NCBI RefSeq assembly: GCF_001905725.1
Contig: NZ_LIWB01000008.1
Span: 198,491-262,490 of the forward strand
Source: Streptomyces sp. CB02400
GTDB lineage: Bacteria; Actinomycetota; Actinomycetes; Streptomycetales; Streptomycetaceae
Reading direction: 5' to 3'
Length of the DNA stretch: 64,000 nt
Shown here: positions 24,095 through 33,040 of the stretch, piece by piece
How the letters are laid out: each line of letters starts with the position of its first letter
How positions within the stretch are numbered: position 1 is the stretch's first letter
Translations under genes and position numbers: made by a program
Notes under the pieces: model-generated
Databases searched by the model: none
Seen by the model: only the letters and a program-made list of their open reading frames with translations
What the model was told of the DNA's origin: nothing

Positions 24095-25462
24095 TTGAGT
24101 ACGGGATCCGGAGCAGCTTCCGCCCCCGCACCTGACCCCCACGACACCCTGCCCGCCCCCGACACCACCCCCGCCCGCAAGACCTCGATGTTCGCCTCGC
24201 TGAGGGTCAGGAACTACCGCCTGTTCTTCATCGGCCAGGTCGTCTCCAACATCGGCACCTGGATGCAGCGCATCGCCCAGGACTGGCTGGTGCTCAGCCT
24301 CACCGGCTCCTCGGCCGCCGTCGGCATCACCACGGCCCTGCAGTTCCTGCCGATGCTGCTGTTCGGCCTGTACGGCGGTGTCCTCGTCGACCGCCTGCGC
24401 AAGCGCCCCACGCTGCTCGTCACCCAGACCGCGATGGCCCTCACCGCCCTCGCGCTCGCCGCCCTCACCCTGACGGGACGGGTCGAGGTCTGGCACATCT
24501 ACGTCGCCGCCTTCGCCCTCGGTCTCGCGACCGTCGTCGACAACCCGGCCCGCCAGTCCTTCGTCTCCGAGCTCGTCGGCCCCGGCCAGCTCCAGAACGC
24601 GGTCAGCCTGAACTCCGCGAACTTCCAGTCCGCCCGCCTGGTCGGCCCCGCCGTCGCGGGCCTGCTGATCACCGGTGTCGGCACCGGCTGGGCGTTCCTC
24701 CTCAACGGCCTGTCCTTCGTCGCGCCGCTCGCCGGCCTGATGATGATGCGCGCCCGCGAGCTGCACGCCGTCGAGCGCGCCCCGCGCGGCAAGGGACAGC
24801 TCCGGGAGGGCGTGCGCTATGTCACCGGGCGGCCCGAGCTGATCTGGCCGATCGTCCTGGTCGGCTTCATCGGCACCTTCGCCTTCAACTTCCCCGTCTA
24901 CCTCTCGGCCTTCGCCGACGACGTCTTCCACGGGGGCGCGGGCGCCTACAGCATGTTCAACACCCTGATGGCGGTCGGCTCCGTCTCCGGCGCCCTGCTC
25001 GCCGCCCGGCGCGGCACGGCCCGGCTGCGGCTGCTGATCCTGGCCGCGCTGGCCTTCGGCGGCCTGGAGATCCTGGCCTCCGCCTCACCGCAGCTGTGGA
25101 TGTTCGCCCTGCTCATGGTCCCACTGGGCCTGTTCTCGATGACGGTCAACGTCACCACCAACACCAGCCTCCAGATGGCCACCGACCCGGCGATGCGCGG
25201 TCGTGTCATGGCCCTCTACATGATGGTCTTCCTCGGCGGCTCCCCGGTCGGCGCCCCCATCGTCGGCTGGATCACCGACACCTACGGCGCCCGCGTCGGC
25301 TTCGCGGCCGGCGGCGCGGTCGCGGTGGCCGCGGCGACCGTCATCGGCCTGATCCTGGCCAGGGTCGGCGGCCTGCGCCTGTCGGTGGGCTGGCACCGGG
25401 GCCATCCCAGCGTCCGCTTCGTGCCCCGTGAGCGCCAGGAAGCCCTGGCTCCCGCGGTCTGA
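24095..25462 (+). CDS. MFS exporter (EntS-like MFS_3 family)
   Basis: 455 aa starting at TTG 24095, supported by AGGAGG at 24080-24085. After 30 hydrophilic residues it has 11-12 membrane segments. Family motifs are NYRLFFIGQVVSNIGTWMQR, the loop YGGVLVDRLRKRPTLL and DNPARQSFVSELVG. The second half contains NTSLQMATDPAMRGRVMALY, characteristic of the enterobactin exporter-like branch. Together with the upstream MarR gene this is likely an efflux module; the substrate is unknown. Confidence 0.9.
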   Translation: MSTGSGAASAPAPDPHDTLPAPDTTPARKTSMFASLRVRNYRLFFIGQVVSNIGTWMQRIAQDWLVLSLTGSSAAVGITTALQFLPMLLFGLYGGVLVDRLRKRPTLLVTQTAMALTALALAALTLTGRVEVWHIYVAAFALGLATVVDNPARQSFVSELVGPGQLQNAVSLNSANFQSARLVGPAVAGLLITGVGTGWAFLLNGLSFVAPLAGLMMMRARELHAVERAPRGKGQLREGVRYVTGRPELIWPIVLVGFIGTFAFNFPVYLSAFADDVFHGGAGAYSMFNTLMAVGSVSGALLAARRGTARLRLLILAALAFGGLEILASASPQLWMFALLMVPLGLFSMTVNVTTNTSLQMATDPAMRGRVMALYMMVFLGGSPVGAPIVGWITDTYGARVGFAAGGAVAVAAATVIGLILARVGGLRLSVGWHRGHPSVRFVPRERQEALAPAV

Positions 25463-25477
25463 CGGCAGACTGGCCCC

Positions 25478-26050
25478 ATGAGACTCTTCGCCGCAGTGCT
25501 GCCCCCCGTGGAAGTGGTCCGTGAGCTCGCCGCCGAGGTGGCTCGGTTGCGGAGGCTGCCCGGGGCGGACGGGATGCGGTGGACCGAGCGGGCCGGGTGG
25601 CACTTCACGCTCGCCTTCTACGGCGAGGTCGACGACGAGCTCGTACCGGAGCTGACGGCGCGGCTGGGGCGGGCCGCGTCCCGGACCGAGCCGTTCCGGC
25701 TGGCGTTGCTCGGCGGCGGTCAGTTCGGGCACGGCAGGGCGCTGTGGGCCGGTGCGGAGGGGGACCTGCGCACGATGCGGCTGCTGGCCGAGCGGGCCGA
25801 GGCGGCGGCGCGCAAGGCGGGCGTGCCGATGGACGAGCACCGCCGCTACAAGGCCCACCTGACGGTGGCCCGCAGCCGGGACGCCGTCGACGTGCGGCCG
25901 TACGTGGAGGCCCTGCACGCGTTCCGCAGCCGCACCTGGACCGTGGACGAGGTGGTGCTGGTGCGCAGCAACCTGCCGACGTCCGGGGTGCCGGGCGAGC
26001 AGCCCCGTTACGAGGCGGTCGCCCGGCGGGCGCTGGGCGCGGCCGGTTAG
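25478..26050 (+). CDS. thpR: RNA 2',3'-cyclic phosphodiesterase
   Basis: 190 aa 2H phosphoesterase. Both catalytic tetrapeptides are present: HFTL (42-45) and HLTV (127-130), with the N-terminal MRLFAAVLPP strand and FYGEVDD turn typical of ThpR/LigT. The enzyme opens 2',3'-cyclic phosphates in RNA and may ligate tRNA half molecules. It lies 15 bp after the MFS gene, but that seems an accidental neighbour. Confidence 0.9.
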   Translation: MRLFAAVLPPVEVVRELAAEVARLRRLPGADGMRWTERAGWHFTLAFYGEVDDELVPELTARLGRAASRTEPFRLALLGGGQFGHGRALWAGAEGDLRTMRLLAERAEAAARKAGVPMDEHRRYKAHLTVARSRDAVDVRPYVEALHAFRSRTWTVDEVVLVRSNLPTSGVPGEQPRYEAVARRALGAAG

Positions 26051-26060
26051 GCTCGGTGGC

Positions 26061-26150
26061 GTGGACCCGAAGACCCGTAACCGGATCATGGCCGGTGCGC
26101 TCGTGCTGATGTTCGTCGTGGTGGCGCTGGCGGCGGCGCTGGGCAATTAG
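26061..26150 (+). CDS. 29-aa single-span membrane peptide
   Basis: GTG at 26061 opens VDPKTRNRIMAGALVLMFVV, continuing hydrophobically to a stop at 26148-26150. It is a basic head plus one transmembrane helix. I recall similar tiny ORFs at this place in other Streptomyces, but that is memory, not a search. It may be a real micro-membrane protein. Confidence 0.5.
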   Translation: MDPKTRNRIMAGALVLMFVVVALAAALGN

Positions 26151-26216
26151 CGTCGCCGCCGGCCGCCGTACGCGCCGCCGGGCAGTCAGCGCCGCCGCCC
26201 GCCCCCGTACGCGCCG

Positions 26217-27209
26217 CTACCAGGCGAAGGCCTCCGGCGACGGACCCGGACCCGGGAAGATCTCGTCCAGCGAGGTCAGCAGCTCCTCGCTCAGCTCCAG
26301 CTCGACCGCGCGCAGCGCGGAGGCGAGCTGCTCGGCCGTGCGCGGACCGACGATCGGGCCGGTCACGCCGGGCCGGGTGAGCAGCCAGGCCAGCGCGGCC
26401 TCGCCGGGCTCGACGCCGTGCTTGTCGAGCAGGTCCTCGTACGCCTGGATCTGCGCGCGGGACGACGGGTCGGCGAGCGTGTCGGCGGCCCGCCCGGAGG
26501 CGCGTCGGCCGCCCTGGACCTCCTTCTTGATCACACCACCCAGCAGCCCGCCGTGCAGCGGCGACCACGGGATGACCCCGAGCCCGTACTCCTGCGCGGC
26601 CGGGATGACCTCCATCTCGGCGCGGCGCTCGGCGAGGTTGTACAGGCACTGCTCGCTGACCAGGCCGATGGTGCCGCCGCGCCGGGCGGCGATCTCGTTG
26701 GCCTGGGCGATCTTGTAGCCGGGGAAGTTCGAGGAACCGGCGTAGAGGACCTTGCCCTGCTGGACCAGGACGTCGATCGCCTGCCAGATCTCCTCGAACG
26801 GGGTGTCCCGGTCGACGTGGTGGAACTGGTAGACGTCGATGTAGTCGGTCCCCAGCCGCTTCAGCGAGGCGTCGACGGCCCGGCGGATGTTCACCGCGGA
26901 CAGCTTGTCGTGGTTGGGCCACGCCTCGCCGTCGGCGGCCATGTTGCCGTACACCTTGGTCGCGAGGACCACCTTGTCGCGGCGGTCGCCGCCCTTCGCG
27001 AACCAGCTGCCGATGATGCTCTCGGTACGGCCCTTGTTCTCGCCCCAGCCGTAGACGTTGGCGGTGTCGAAGAAGTTCAGACCCGCGTCCAGCGCGGCGT
27101 CCATGATGGCGTGGCTGTCGGCCTCGTCGGTCTGCGGACCGAAGTTCATCGTCCCGAGGACGAGGCGGCTGACCTTGAGTCCCGTGCGTCCGAGCTGCGT
27201 GTACTCCAT
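26217..27209 (-). CDS. Aldo/keto reductase
   Basis: 330 aa from the ATG at 27207-27209; a TTG three codons upstream is possible. The AKR barrel tetrad is intact: Asp48, Tyr53 (DTANVYGWG), Lys85 (LATKVYG) and His130/131 (YQFHHVD). The NADPH-binding C-terminal segment GPIVGPRTAEQLASALRA is also present. The SSNFPGYKI and SPLHGGLLGG strands are typical of the YajO/AKR-13 type oxidoreductases. The natural substrate is unknown. Confidence 0.92.
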   Translation of the reverse strand: MEYTQLGRTGLKVSRLVLGTMNFGPQTDEADSHAIMDAALDAGLNFFDTANVYGWGENKGRTESIIGSWFAKGGDRRDKVVLATKVYGNMAADGEAWPNHDKLSAVNIRRAVDASLKRLGTDYIDVYQFHHVDRDTPFEEIWQAIDVLVQQGKVLYAGSSNFPGYKIAQANEIAARRGGTIGLVSEQCLYNLAERRAEMEVIPAAQEYGLGVIPWSPLHGGLLGGVIKKEVQGGRRASGRAADTLADPSSRAQIQAYEDLLDKHGVEPGEAALAWLLTRPGVTGPIVGPRTAEQLASALRAVELELSEELLTSLDEIFPGPGPSPEAFAW

Positions 27210-27239
27210 GGTCGTCAAGCCAACGGCTTGGAGTGCGCT

Positions 27240-27842
27240 CTATGCAAGAGGGGACCGGTCCCGGGGGAAGTTGCTGGTGCTCACGGTCAGGTCGGCCACG
27301 GTGCCGGTCAGATCGATGTCGTCACCGAAGTCCACCCGCGTCCTCGTGACGTAGTCGCCGTTCTTCGGGTCGGTGTAGACGTAGCAGCGGCCCTGGTAGG
27401 GGTCGGCGATGACGTAGAGAGGGACCTCGGCGGTCGCGTAGGCGGCCTTCTTCGGGCCGTAGTCGTTGGCGGCCGTGCCCTCGGAGATGACCTCGAAGAC
27501 GAACTCGACGTCCTCGTACCGCCAGTGGCCCTCGTCGTCCTTCTCGGCGGAGGCGCGGAGTACGGCGACGTCCGGGCAGAGACCGTTCTCGTGGCCGGGG
27601 AAGTCGATGCGGACATCCGAGAACACCTTGACGTCCTCCCCGAACCGGGCTTCAACAGCCATGGCGAGCTTGAAGATGATGGCCCAATGGGTGTCACGCT
27701 GCGGTGTCATGTAGACGTTGCCCCCGACGATCTCGACCCTGAATCCTTCGGGGACGGGCATCCGCTCCAGGCGCTCGAACCACTCGTCCAAGCGCTGAGT
27801 GTTGACGTCGGCCATGGCGATCCTGTCTTCAAGGACGGTCAT
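27240..27842 (-). CDS. Uma2-family PD-(D/E)XK protein
   Basis: 200 aa. Uma2 (DUF820) proteins carry a restriction-endonuclease-like core and are strongly expanded in cyanobacteria and actinobacteria. Candidate residues are Pro90-Asp91 (CPDVAVLR), Glu117 and Glu121 (FEVISEG) with the following KKAAYATAEVPLYVIAD strand. Whether they cut DNA is unproven. The MTVLEDR start at 27840-27842 is used; MADVNTQ nine residues later is an alternative. It sits next to the SGNH hydrolase and TnpB transposon. Confidence 0.85.
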   Translation of the reverse strand: MTVLEDRIAMADVNTQRLDEWFERLERMPVPEGFRVEIVGGNVYMTPQRDTHWAIIFKLAMAVEARFGEDVKVFSDVRIDFPGHENGLCPDVAVLRASAEKDDEGHWRYEDVEFVFEVISEGTAANDYGPKKAAYATAEVPLYVIADPYQGRCYVYTDPKNGDYVTRTRVDFGDDIDLTGTVADLTVSTSNFPRDRSPLA

Positions 27843-27952
27843 CGTGGCGCTCCTCCCCGGCCGCCCCACGGACGAGTGCGGCCGCGCGGTACAACGATAC
27901 GCACGGTGAGGAGGACACAGGGCGGAGCGCATATGCCAGAACTCCCCGGCCG

Positions 27953-28690
27953 CTACGCCGCCCCGTACGGCCCGCCCAGCCCCCACCCCCGCCACATCGC
28001 CTCCGCGAACGCCCCCGCGATCCTGTGCTCGCCGCTCTCGTTGGGATGCGTGCCGTCGTACGTGTCCGTGCGGAAGTCGTACGACGCCGGCGGCGGGACC
28101 AGCAGCAGTGGTGAGCCCGGATCGTCCAGGTCGGCGACGGTCTTCGCCAGGAGTTCGTTGAAGTGGGCGACCTGTTCGGCGAAGGTCGGGTCCGCTTCCA
28201 CCCGGACGTTGCGGACCACCGGCATGACGGCCACGCGGACGCGCGGGTTCGCCGCCCTCGCCCCGGCGACGAAGGCGCGGACGTTCTCCGCCGTCTGCTC
28301 GGCGTTCGTGTAGAAGCCCAGGTCGATCAGGCCCAGCGACACCAGCAGCACATCCGCGCGGCAGGAGCGCACGGTCTCGCCGATCAGCGGGGCCATGTGC
28401 TGCCAGCCCTCGCCCCAGCCGGCCAGGTGGGCGCGCGGGAAGTCGGGATCGGCGTACGCGTACGAGGTGGGGGCGTCCGCCACCGGGTCGTGCAGCGTCT
28501 CGCGCGGGCCGACCAGCGTGAAGGGACCGCCGTACGCCGTGCACAGGTGCTGCCACAGCCGGTAACGCCAGGTGTGTTCACCCGCGCTCCCGATCGTCAT
28601 CGAGTCACCTACGGGCATGAACCTGAGCACCCGGTCATCATGGACGATCGGTCCGGCCGCCGCGATCCGTCGCGATGTGAGTCCGGACAC
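27953..28690 (-). CDS. SGNH/GDSL hydrolase, cytoplasmic
   Basis: 245 aa from the GTG at 28688-28690. Block I is FMPVGDSMTIGS with the nucleophile Ser, block III is in the GLIDLGFYTN region, and block V DGTHPNESGEH supplies Asp and His. There is no signal peptide, unlike most streptomycete SGNH esterases. The transposon right end lies immediately upstream, so the native promoter may have been replaced and the true start could be further in (for example a GTG before LRFMPVGDS). Confidence 0.82.
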   Translation of the reverse strand: MSGLTSRRIAAAGPIVHDDRVLRFMPVGDSMTIGSAGEHTWRYRLWQHLCTAYGGPFTLVGPRETLHDPVADAPTSYAYADPDFPRAHLAGWGEGWQHMAPLIGETVRSCRADVLLVSLGLIDLGFYTNAEQTAENVRAFVAGARAANPRVRVAVMPVVRNVRVEADPTFAEQVAHFNELLAKTVADLDDPGSPLLLVPPPASYDFRTDTYDGTHPNESGEHRIAGAFAEAMWRGWGLGGPYGAA

Positions 28691-30190
28691 CTACCGTCAC
28701 CTTCTCGGCCGTGAGCGGCTGAGCTTGTGCACTCGGTCGTTCACACCTCGTCGCGCTCCCGACTGCCCCCTACGGCAGGGCGGTCACGGGGCGCATCCAC
28801 CCGGCTCCCTGGGTTCAGGGCGCGGGTGCGGGTGCGGTGACAAACACCCACGCCGGGCGTGCGCGGTCACGCACGTTGACCCCGGCGACGACATCGGCCG
28901 GCCCAGCGAGGCCGCACCGACGACAGCGAAACCGGTCCCGGTCGGGCCGGTTGGCCCGCTCGGTGTGCCGGCAGCGCGGACAGCGCTGCGAGGTATGACG
29001 CGCGTCCACCTCCAAAAACGGCACCCCGGCCTTCTTGGCCTTGTAGGCGAGGTGCTACCCGAGCTGGTGGAACGGCCAGGAGGAGAGGGTGCCCCGCTGG
29101 TCGCGGCGAAGCCGTACCCGCTCACGGATCCCGCCGAGTTCCTCGACGGCGATACCACGCGCGGTGCGTTGCGCGACGGACACGATCTCCTTGCTGATCT
29201 TGTGGTTCACGTGGGTGGCATGGCGTTTCTCCTTCTGTGCCCGGCGGGCCAGGCGGCGGGTGGCGGAGCGGGTGTTCCTCTTCTGGAGTTCGGTGCGTTT
29301 GCGGGCCTGCCAGTGCCGGTACCGGGACAGGCTGCGGCCCTGGTAGTTCGCGCCGTCGGAGGTGGTGGCCAGGTTCACGATCCCCCGGTCCACCCCGATC
29401 CAGTCGACCGGCTCGTACACCTCCGGTTCGGGAATGTCACAGGTGGCGACCAGGAACCATGTCCCGCCTCGCTGGGCCAGGTCGCTCTCCCCCTTGCGGT
29501 GCTCCGCGATCGTCTTGAGTTGCTCGGGCGAGCAGGTGAACCGGAGACCCTTCATCCGCCCGTCCACGGTCCAGATCGACACCGTGCGCGCGTCGTACTG
29601 CCAGGACAGGCAGCGGTCGTCGAACGGCTGGGCCGCCTCGAGTCGGAAAGCGACCGGCGTACCGACCGCCCTGCGGTACCGCTTGGAGGTGGCTGGGCCC
29701 AGCCTCCCGGCCCGCAGACCGGACTGCAGGGTTGCGTAGGCGTCGACGACTTTCTTCACCACCCGGACCGCGGGCTGCGCGGACAGTCCGAAGGTGGCCT
29801 TCAAGTCCGCGTAGACCTCCTTCTGCAGGCCGTTGCGGTCCTTGAGGCCCTTGGCGAAAGCGACACCGGAGGCATAGGTGGCGGCCCGGTTACAGGCACG
29901 CAGAGTCGCCTCCAAGGCCGACACCTGCTCGGGCGTCGGCAGCAGTTTCACCTGGACCACCAGCTTCATGGCATCGGACCCTGGTCCGAGCACCGCACAC
30001 ACAATCGCAGTTCACCCGGCGACCACCCGAGCAAGCGATTCACGGGACAGTCGTTCGCATTCCCCGGCTCCACCGGGCAACCACACGGGCACTCCGCGCC
30101 CGGCAGGACAGACGCGGTGACGCACTGTGTCGCAGCCAGGAGAGCCGATCCCTCCCCGGCGTGAACACCGGGGCGTCCTCGCCGGGACCC
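28691..30190. mobile_element. IS200/IS605-type TnpB-only element
   Basis: The element comprises the tnpB pseudogene and its flanks; no tnpA is seen. At the upstream side, CCCCGG-N8-CCGGGG (about 30155-30174) is a hairpin of the kind found at IS605-family ends. At the downstream side, about 120 nt of structured non-coding sequence lie between the tnpB stop and the SGNH gene start. Exact ends are not determinable by eye; the right end appears to abut position 28690. Confidence 0.6.
28815..29969 (-). pseudogene. tnpB: tnpB RNA-guided nuclease gene interrupted by one amber codon
   Basis: Starting at the ATG at 29967-29969, the frame reads a full TnpB: N-terminal MKLVVQVKLLPTPEQVSALE, RuvC-I Asp in WIGVDRGIVNLA, RuvC-II Glu in GIAVEELGGIRERVR, then the zinc finger (CPRC ... 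CRRC) and RuvC-III Asp in GPADVVAGVNV. A single TAG at 29055-29057 interrupts it between FHQLG and HLAYKAKKAGVPFLEVDA, separating the zinc finger and third catalytic Asp from the rest. No other damage is visible, so inactivation seems recent. Amber readthrough or a base-call error would restore the protein. Confidence 0.8.
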
Positions 30191-30224
30191 GGTGAAGTGC
30201 GCTGAACAATGGCACTCTTGGCAC

Positions 30225-31199
30225 ATGCGCCGACCCTTCTCCCTGATCGCCGCGACCCTCCTCGCGGGCGCGCTCGCCGTGCCCGCCGCCTCCGCAGTCG
30301 ACGGCGACGAGGGCTTCACCATCAAGGACCCGCGCATCACCGAGTCCAGCGGACTCGCCGCCTCCCGCCTCCACCCCGGCGTCTACTGGACCCACAACGA
30401 CCAGGACGACGGGCCCTACCTGTACGCCGTCGACGGCGGCACCGGCGAGACGGTCGCACGCGTCGCGCTCTCCGGCGTCGGCACGCCCCGTGACGTCGAG
30501 GCGATCGCCGTCGGGCCGGACAACCGGATCTTCGTCGGTGACATCGGGGACAACCTCGGCGGTACCTGGCCCCACGTGTGGATCTACGAGCTGCCCGAGC
30601 CGACGGAGCTGAAGGACCAGACGGTCCGGGCGACGCAGTACGTCGTGAAGTACGCGGACGGTGCCCGCGACGCGGAGTCGATGGTCGTCCACCCGAAGAC
30701 CGGGCGGGTCTACATCATCGACAAGAACGAGGACGGCGGACACCTGTACGAGGGTCCGGCGAAGCTCTCCGCCTCCGGAACGAACGTCTTCCGGCCCACC
30801 GTCCCCGTCGACCTCTGGGCCACCGACGCAGCGTTCTCCCCGGACGGCGAACGGCTCGCCGTGCGCGGCTACCTCGGAGGCATCTGGTACGACTGGAACG
30901 GCGGCGAGATCCGGCGCGGGGGGCGGATCAGCGTGCCGCTGGGGCAGGGCGAGTCCGCCACCTACACCACCGACGGCAGGAAGCTGCTGCTCGGCATGGA
31001 AGGCGTCGAGAGCCCCGTCAAGGCCGAGGACGCGCCAGGGCCCGACGGAGAGCCGGGTGCGGGCGCCGAGGGCGAGAAGAGCGAGAGCGGCGCCGCCGCC
31101 GCCGACGGCACCGGCGGCAACGTCAAGGTCGGTGCCGCCGCCGCGGCGGCCCTCCTCTGCGTGCTCCTCTTCCGGCTGCTGCGGCGCCGCAACCGCTGA
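30225..31199 (+). CDS. Secreted beta-propeller-like protein with C-terminal membrane anchor
   Basis: 324 aa from ATG 30225. A signal peptide (MRRPFSLIAATLLAGALAVP, cleavage near ASA) leads into repeated strand pairs such as PYLYAVDGGTGETVARVAL, IAVGPDNRIFVGDIGDN and VVHPKTGRVYIIDKNEDGG, suggesting a propeller. A low-complexity Gly/Ala/Glu linker and a final membrane helix AAAALLCVLLFRLLRRRNR follow, so the domain is displayed outside the cell. The ligand is unknown. Its stop TGA abuts the stop of the convergent TetR gene within TGATCA. Confidence 0.8.
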   Translation: MRRPFSLIAATLLAGALAVPAASAVDGDEGFTIKDPRITESSGLAASRLHPGVYWTHNDQDDGPYLYAVDGGTGETVARVALSGVGTPRDVEAIAVGPDNRIFVGDIGDNLGGTWPHVWIYELPEPTELKDQTVRATQYVVKYADGARDAESMVVHPKTGRVYIIDKNEDGGHLYEGPAKLSASGTNVFRPTVPVDLWATDAAFSPDGERLAVRGYLGGIWYDWNGGEIRRGGRISVPLGQGESATYTTDGRKLLLGMEGVESPVKAEDAPGPDGEPGAGAEGEKSESGAAAADGTGGNVKVGAAAAAALLCVLLFRLLRRRNR

Positions 31200-31991
31200 T
31201 CAGCCGCCCGATCCGCCGCCCTGCCCCTCCGGGGCCCGCCCGGCGACGAACACCTCAAGACCGTCCAGGATGCGCTGCAAACCGAACTCGAAGTGGTCGA
31301 AGCCGGTGCCGAAGGTGTCCTCGGACAGTCCGGCCAGGACGGGGTAGCGCCCGCTGAGCATGGCCTTCTCCAGGGCCGGCCGCTGCGCCTCCCAGAACTG
31401 CGCGTCCGTCAGCCCGGAGCCGCGCTCGGCCTGCTCCTGGTAGAGCTGGGTCCGGGCGGCCCCGACCACGTATCCGTCGATCATGATGATCGCCGACAGC
31501 AGCTCGGGGTCGGACAGGCCCATCGGCTTGATCCGGGAGAGCACCTTCTCCATGCCGTCCAGCGCGCCCGGGCCGAGGATCGGGCGGGACTGGTTGACCT
31601 CCATCAGCCACGGGTGCCGGCGGTACAGGGCGAGGGTGGCGTGGCCGAGGGCCTCCAGCGCCGCGCGCCAGCCGCCGTCGCCGAGGTCCGCGGGGTCCTC
31701 CGAGGGCCGCTGCACCCGGTCCAGCATCAGGTCGAGCAGCTCGGCCTTGCCGGGGACGTAGCGGTACAGGGACATCGTGCCGGTGCCGAGTTCCGTGGCG
31801 ATCCGGCGCATCGACAGCGCGCCCAGCCCGTCCCGGTCCGCGACCCCGACGGCGGTCTCCACGATGCGGTCCAGCGTCAGCCCCGGCTTCGGCCCCCGGC
31901 TGGGCCGCGGGCCGGTGTCCCACAACAGGTCGAGGGTGCGGGCGATGTCGCCGCCGCCACTGGTCTCCGTACCGCCCGAACCGCTGCTCAT
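31200..31991 (-). CDS. TetR-family regulator of the adjacent ABC exporter
   Basis: 263 aa. The HTH lies at residues about 40-85 (LTLDRIVETAVGVADRDGLG, LSMRRIATELGTGTMSLYRY), with a TetR_C domain of the TetR/TcmR-like subgroup (RRHPWLMEVNQ, DGYVVGAARTQ). It is divergent from a DrrA/DrrB pair, the common layout for ligand-induced antibiotic export. Paired GTAC-N3-GTAC sites in the 86-bp gap are the probable operators. Confidence 0.9.
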   Translation of the reverse strand: MSSGSGGTETSGGGDIARTLDLLWDTGPRPSRGPKPGLTLDRIVETAVGVADRDGLGALSMRRIATELGTGTMSLYRYVPGKAELLDLMLDRVQRPSEDPADLGDGGWRAALEALGHATLALYRRHPWLMEVNQSRPILGPGALDGMEKVLSRIKPMGLSDPELLSAIIMIDGYVVGAARTQLYQEQAERGSGLTDAQFWEAQRPALEKAMLSGRYPVLAGLSEDTFGTGFDHFEFGLQRILDGLEVFVAGRAPEGQGGGSGG

Positions 31992-32021
31992 GAGGGCAGT
32001 TTAAAACCGCCCACAAAAACT

Positions 32022-32055
32022 GGGTACGGTGTACGCGCAATCGGGTACGGTGTAC
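32022..32055. promoter_or_regulatory. Twin TetR operator with 21-bp spacing
   Basis: GGGTACGGTGTAC occurs at 32022-32034 and again at 32043-32055, exactly 21 bp apart, that is two helical turns. Each holds a GTAC-GGT-GTAC palindrome. They lie between the divergent TetR and ABC transporter starts. Confidence 0.65.
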
Positions 32056-32077
32056 TCGGTTCTTGGAAGGGGGACTC

Positions 32078-33040
32078 ATGAACGACGGCTACGCGGTCCG
32101 GGCGGAGGGCCTGGAGAAGCGCTACGGCGAGAAGCGCGCCCTCGACGGCTTCGACCTCGCCGTCCGCGAGGGCACGGTGCACGGACTCCTCGGACCGAAC
32201 GGCGCCGGCAAGACCACCGCCGTACGCATCCTGTCGACGCTGATCCGGCTCGACGGCGGCCGCGCCACGGTCGCGGGGCTCGATGTCACCCGGCGGGCGC
32301 GCGAGGTGCGGGCGCGGATCGGGCTCACCGGGCAGTACGCGGCGGTGGACGAGGTGCTCACCGGGCGGCAGAACCTGGAGATGTTCGGCAGGCTGTTCCA
32401 CCTCGGCGGCGAACGGGCCAAGGCGCGGGCGGTCGAGCTGCTGGAGCGGTTCGACCTGGCCGACGCCGCCGACAAGGGCGTGGGCGGTTACAGCGGCGGC
32501 ATGCGCCGGCGTCTCGACCTCGCCGCTTCGATGATCCTCGCCCCGGCCGTGCTCTTCCTGGACGAGCCGACCACGGGACTCGACCCCCGTAGTCGCGGCG
32601 AAGTCTGGGATTCTGTGCGGGCGTTGGTGGCGGACGGTACGACCGTGCTGCTGACCACGCAGTACCTGGAGGAGGCCGACAAGCTGGCCTCCCGGATCAC
32701 CGTCATCGACCAGGGGCGGGCCATCGCCGACGACAGCCCGGACGGGCTGAAGAACCTGGTCGGCGGCGACCGTATCGAGGTCGTGGTCGCCGAGCGCTCC
32801 GACATCCCGCGCGCGGTGAAGGTGGTCGCGCGGGTCGCCGAGGGCGAACCCGAGTCGGACGACACCGAGTTGCGGGTGCACGCGCCCGTGACCGACCGGG
32901 TGGCCGCGCTCACCGAAGTGGCGCGCACCCTTCAGGACGAGGGCGTACGGGTGGAGGACCTCGGACTGCGCAGGCCCAGCCTCGACGACGTGTTCCTGCG
33001 CCTGACCGGACACCGCACGGAGAAGGAGGCGGCGGCATGA
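32078..33040 (+). CDS. DrrA-like ABC exporter ATP-binding subunit
   Basis: 320 aa. Walker A is GPNGAGKTT, Q-loop TGQYAAVDEVLTG, signature YSGGMRRRLD, Walker B LFLDEPTTGLD and the switch region TTQYLEEAD. The C-terminal 90 residues are the extension shared with daunorubicin-type exporters (ending RRPSLDDVFLRLTGH). GGAAGGGG precedes ATG 32078. It overlaps the permease gene by 4 bp (ATGA), so the two subunits are made together. Confidence 0.93.
   Translation: MNDGYAVRAEGLEKRYGEKRALDGFDLAVREGTVHGLLGPNGAGKTTAVRILSTLIRLDGGRATVAGLDVTRRAREVRARIGLTGQYAAVDEVLTGRQNLEMFGRLFHLGGERAKARAVELLERFDLADAADKGVGGYSGGMRRRLDLAASMILAPAVLFLDEPTTGLDPRSRGEVWDSVRALVADGTTVLLTTQYLEEADKLASRITVIDQGRAIADDSPDGLKNLVGGDRIEVVVAERSDIPRAVKVVARVAEGEPESDDTELRVHAPVTDRVAALTEVARTLQDEGVRVEDLGLRRPSLDDVFLRLTGHRTEKEAAA

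Noticed and set aside
26418..28313. Long plus-strand frame antisense to the aldo/keto reductase, Uma2 and SGNH genes
   Set aside because: It covers three well-supported minus-strand genes and shows no domain of its own.
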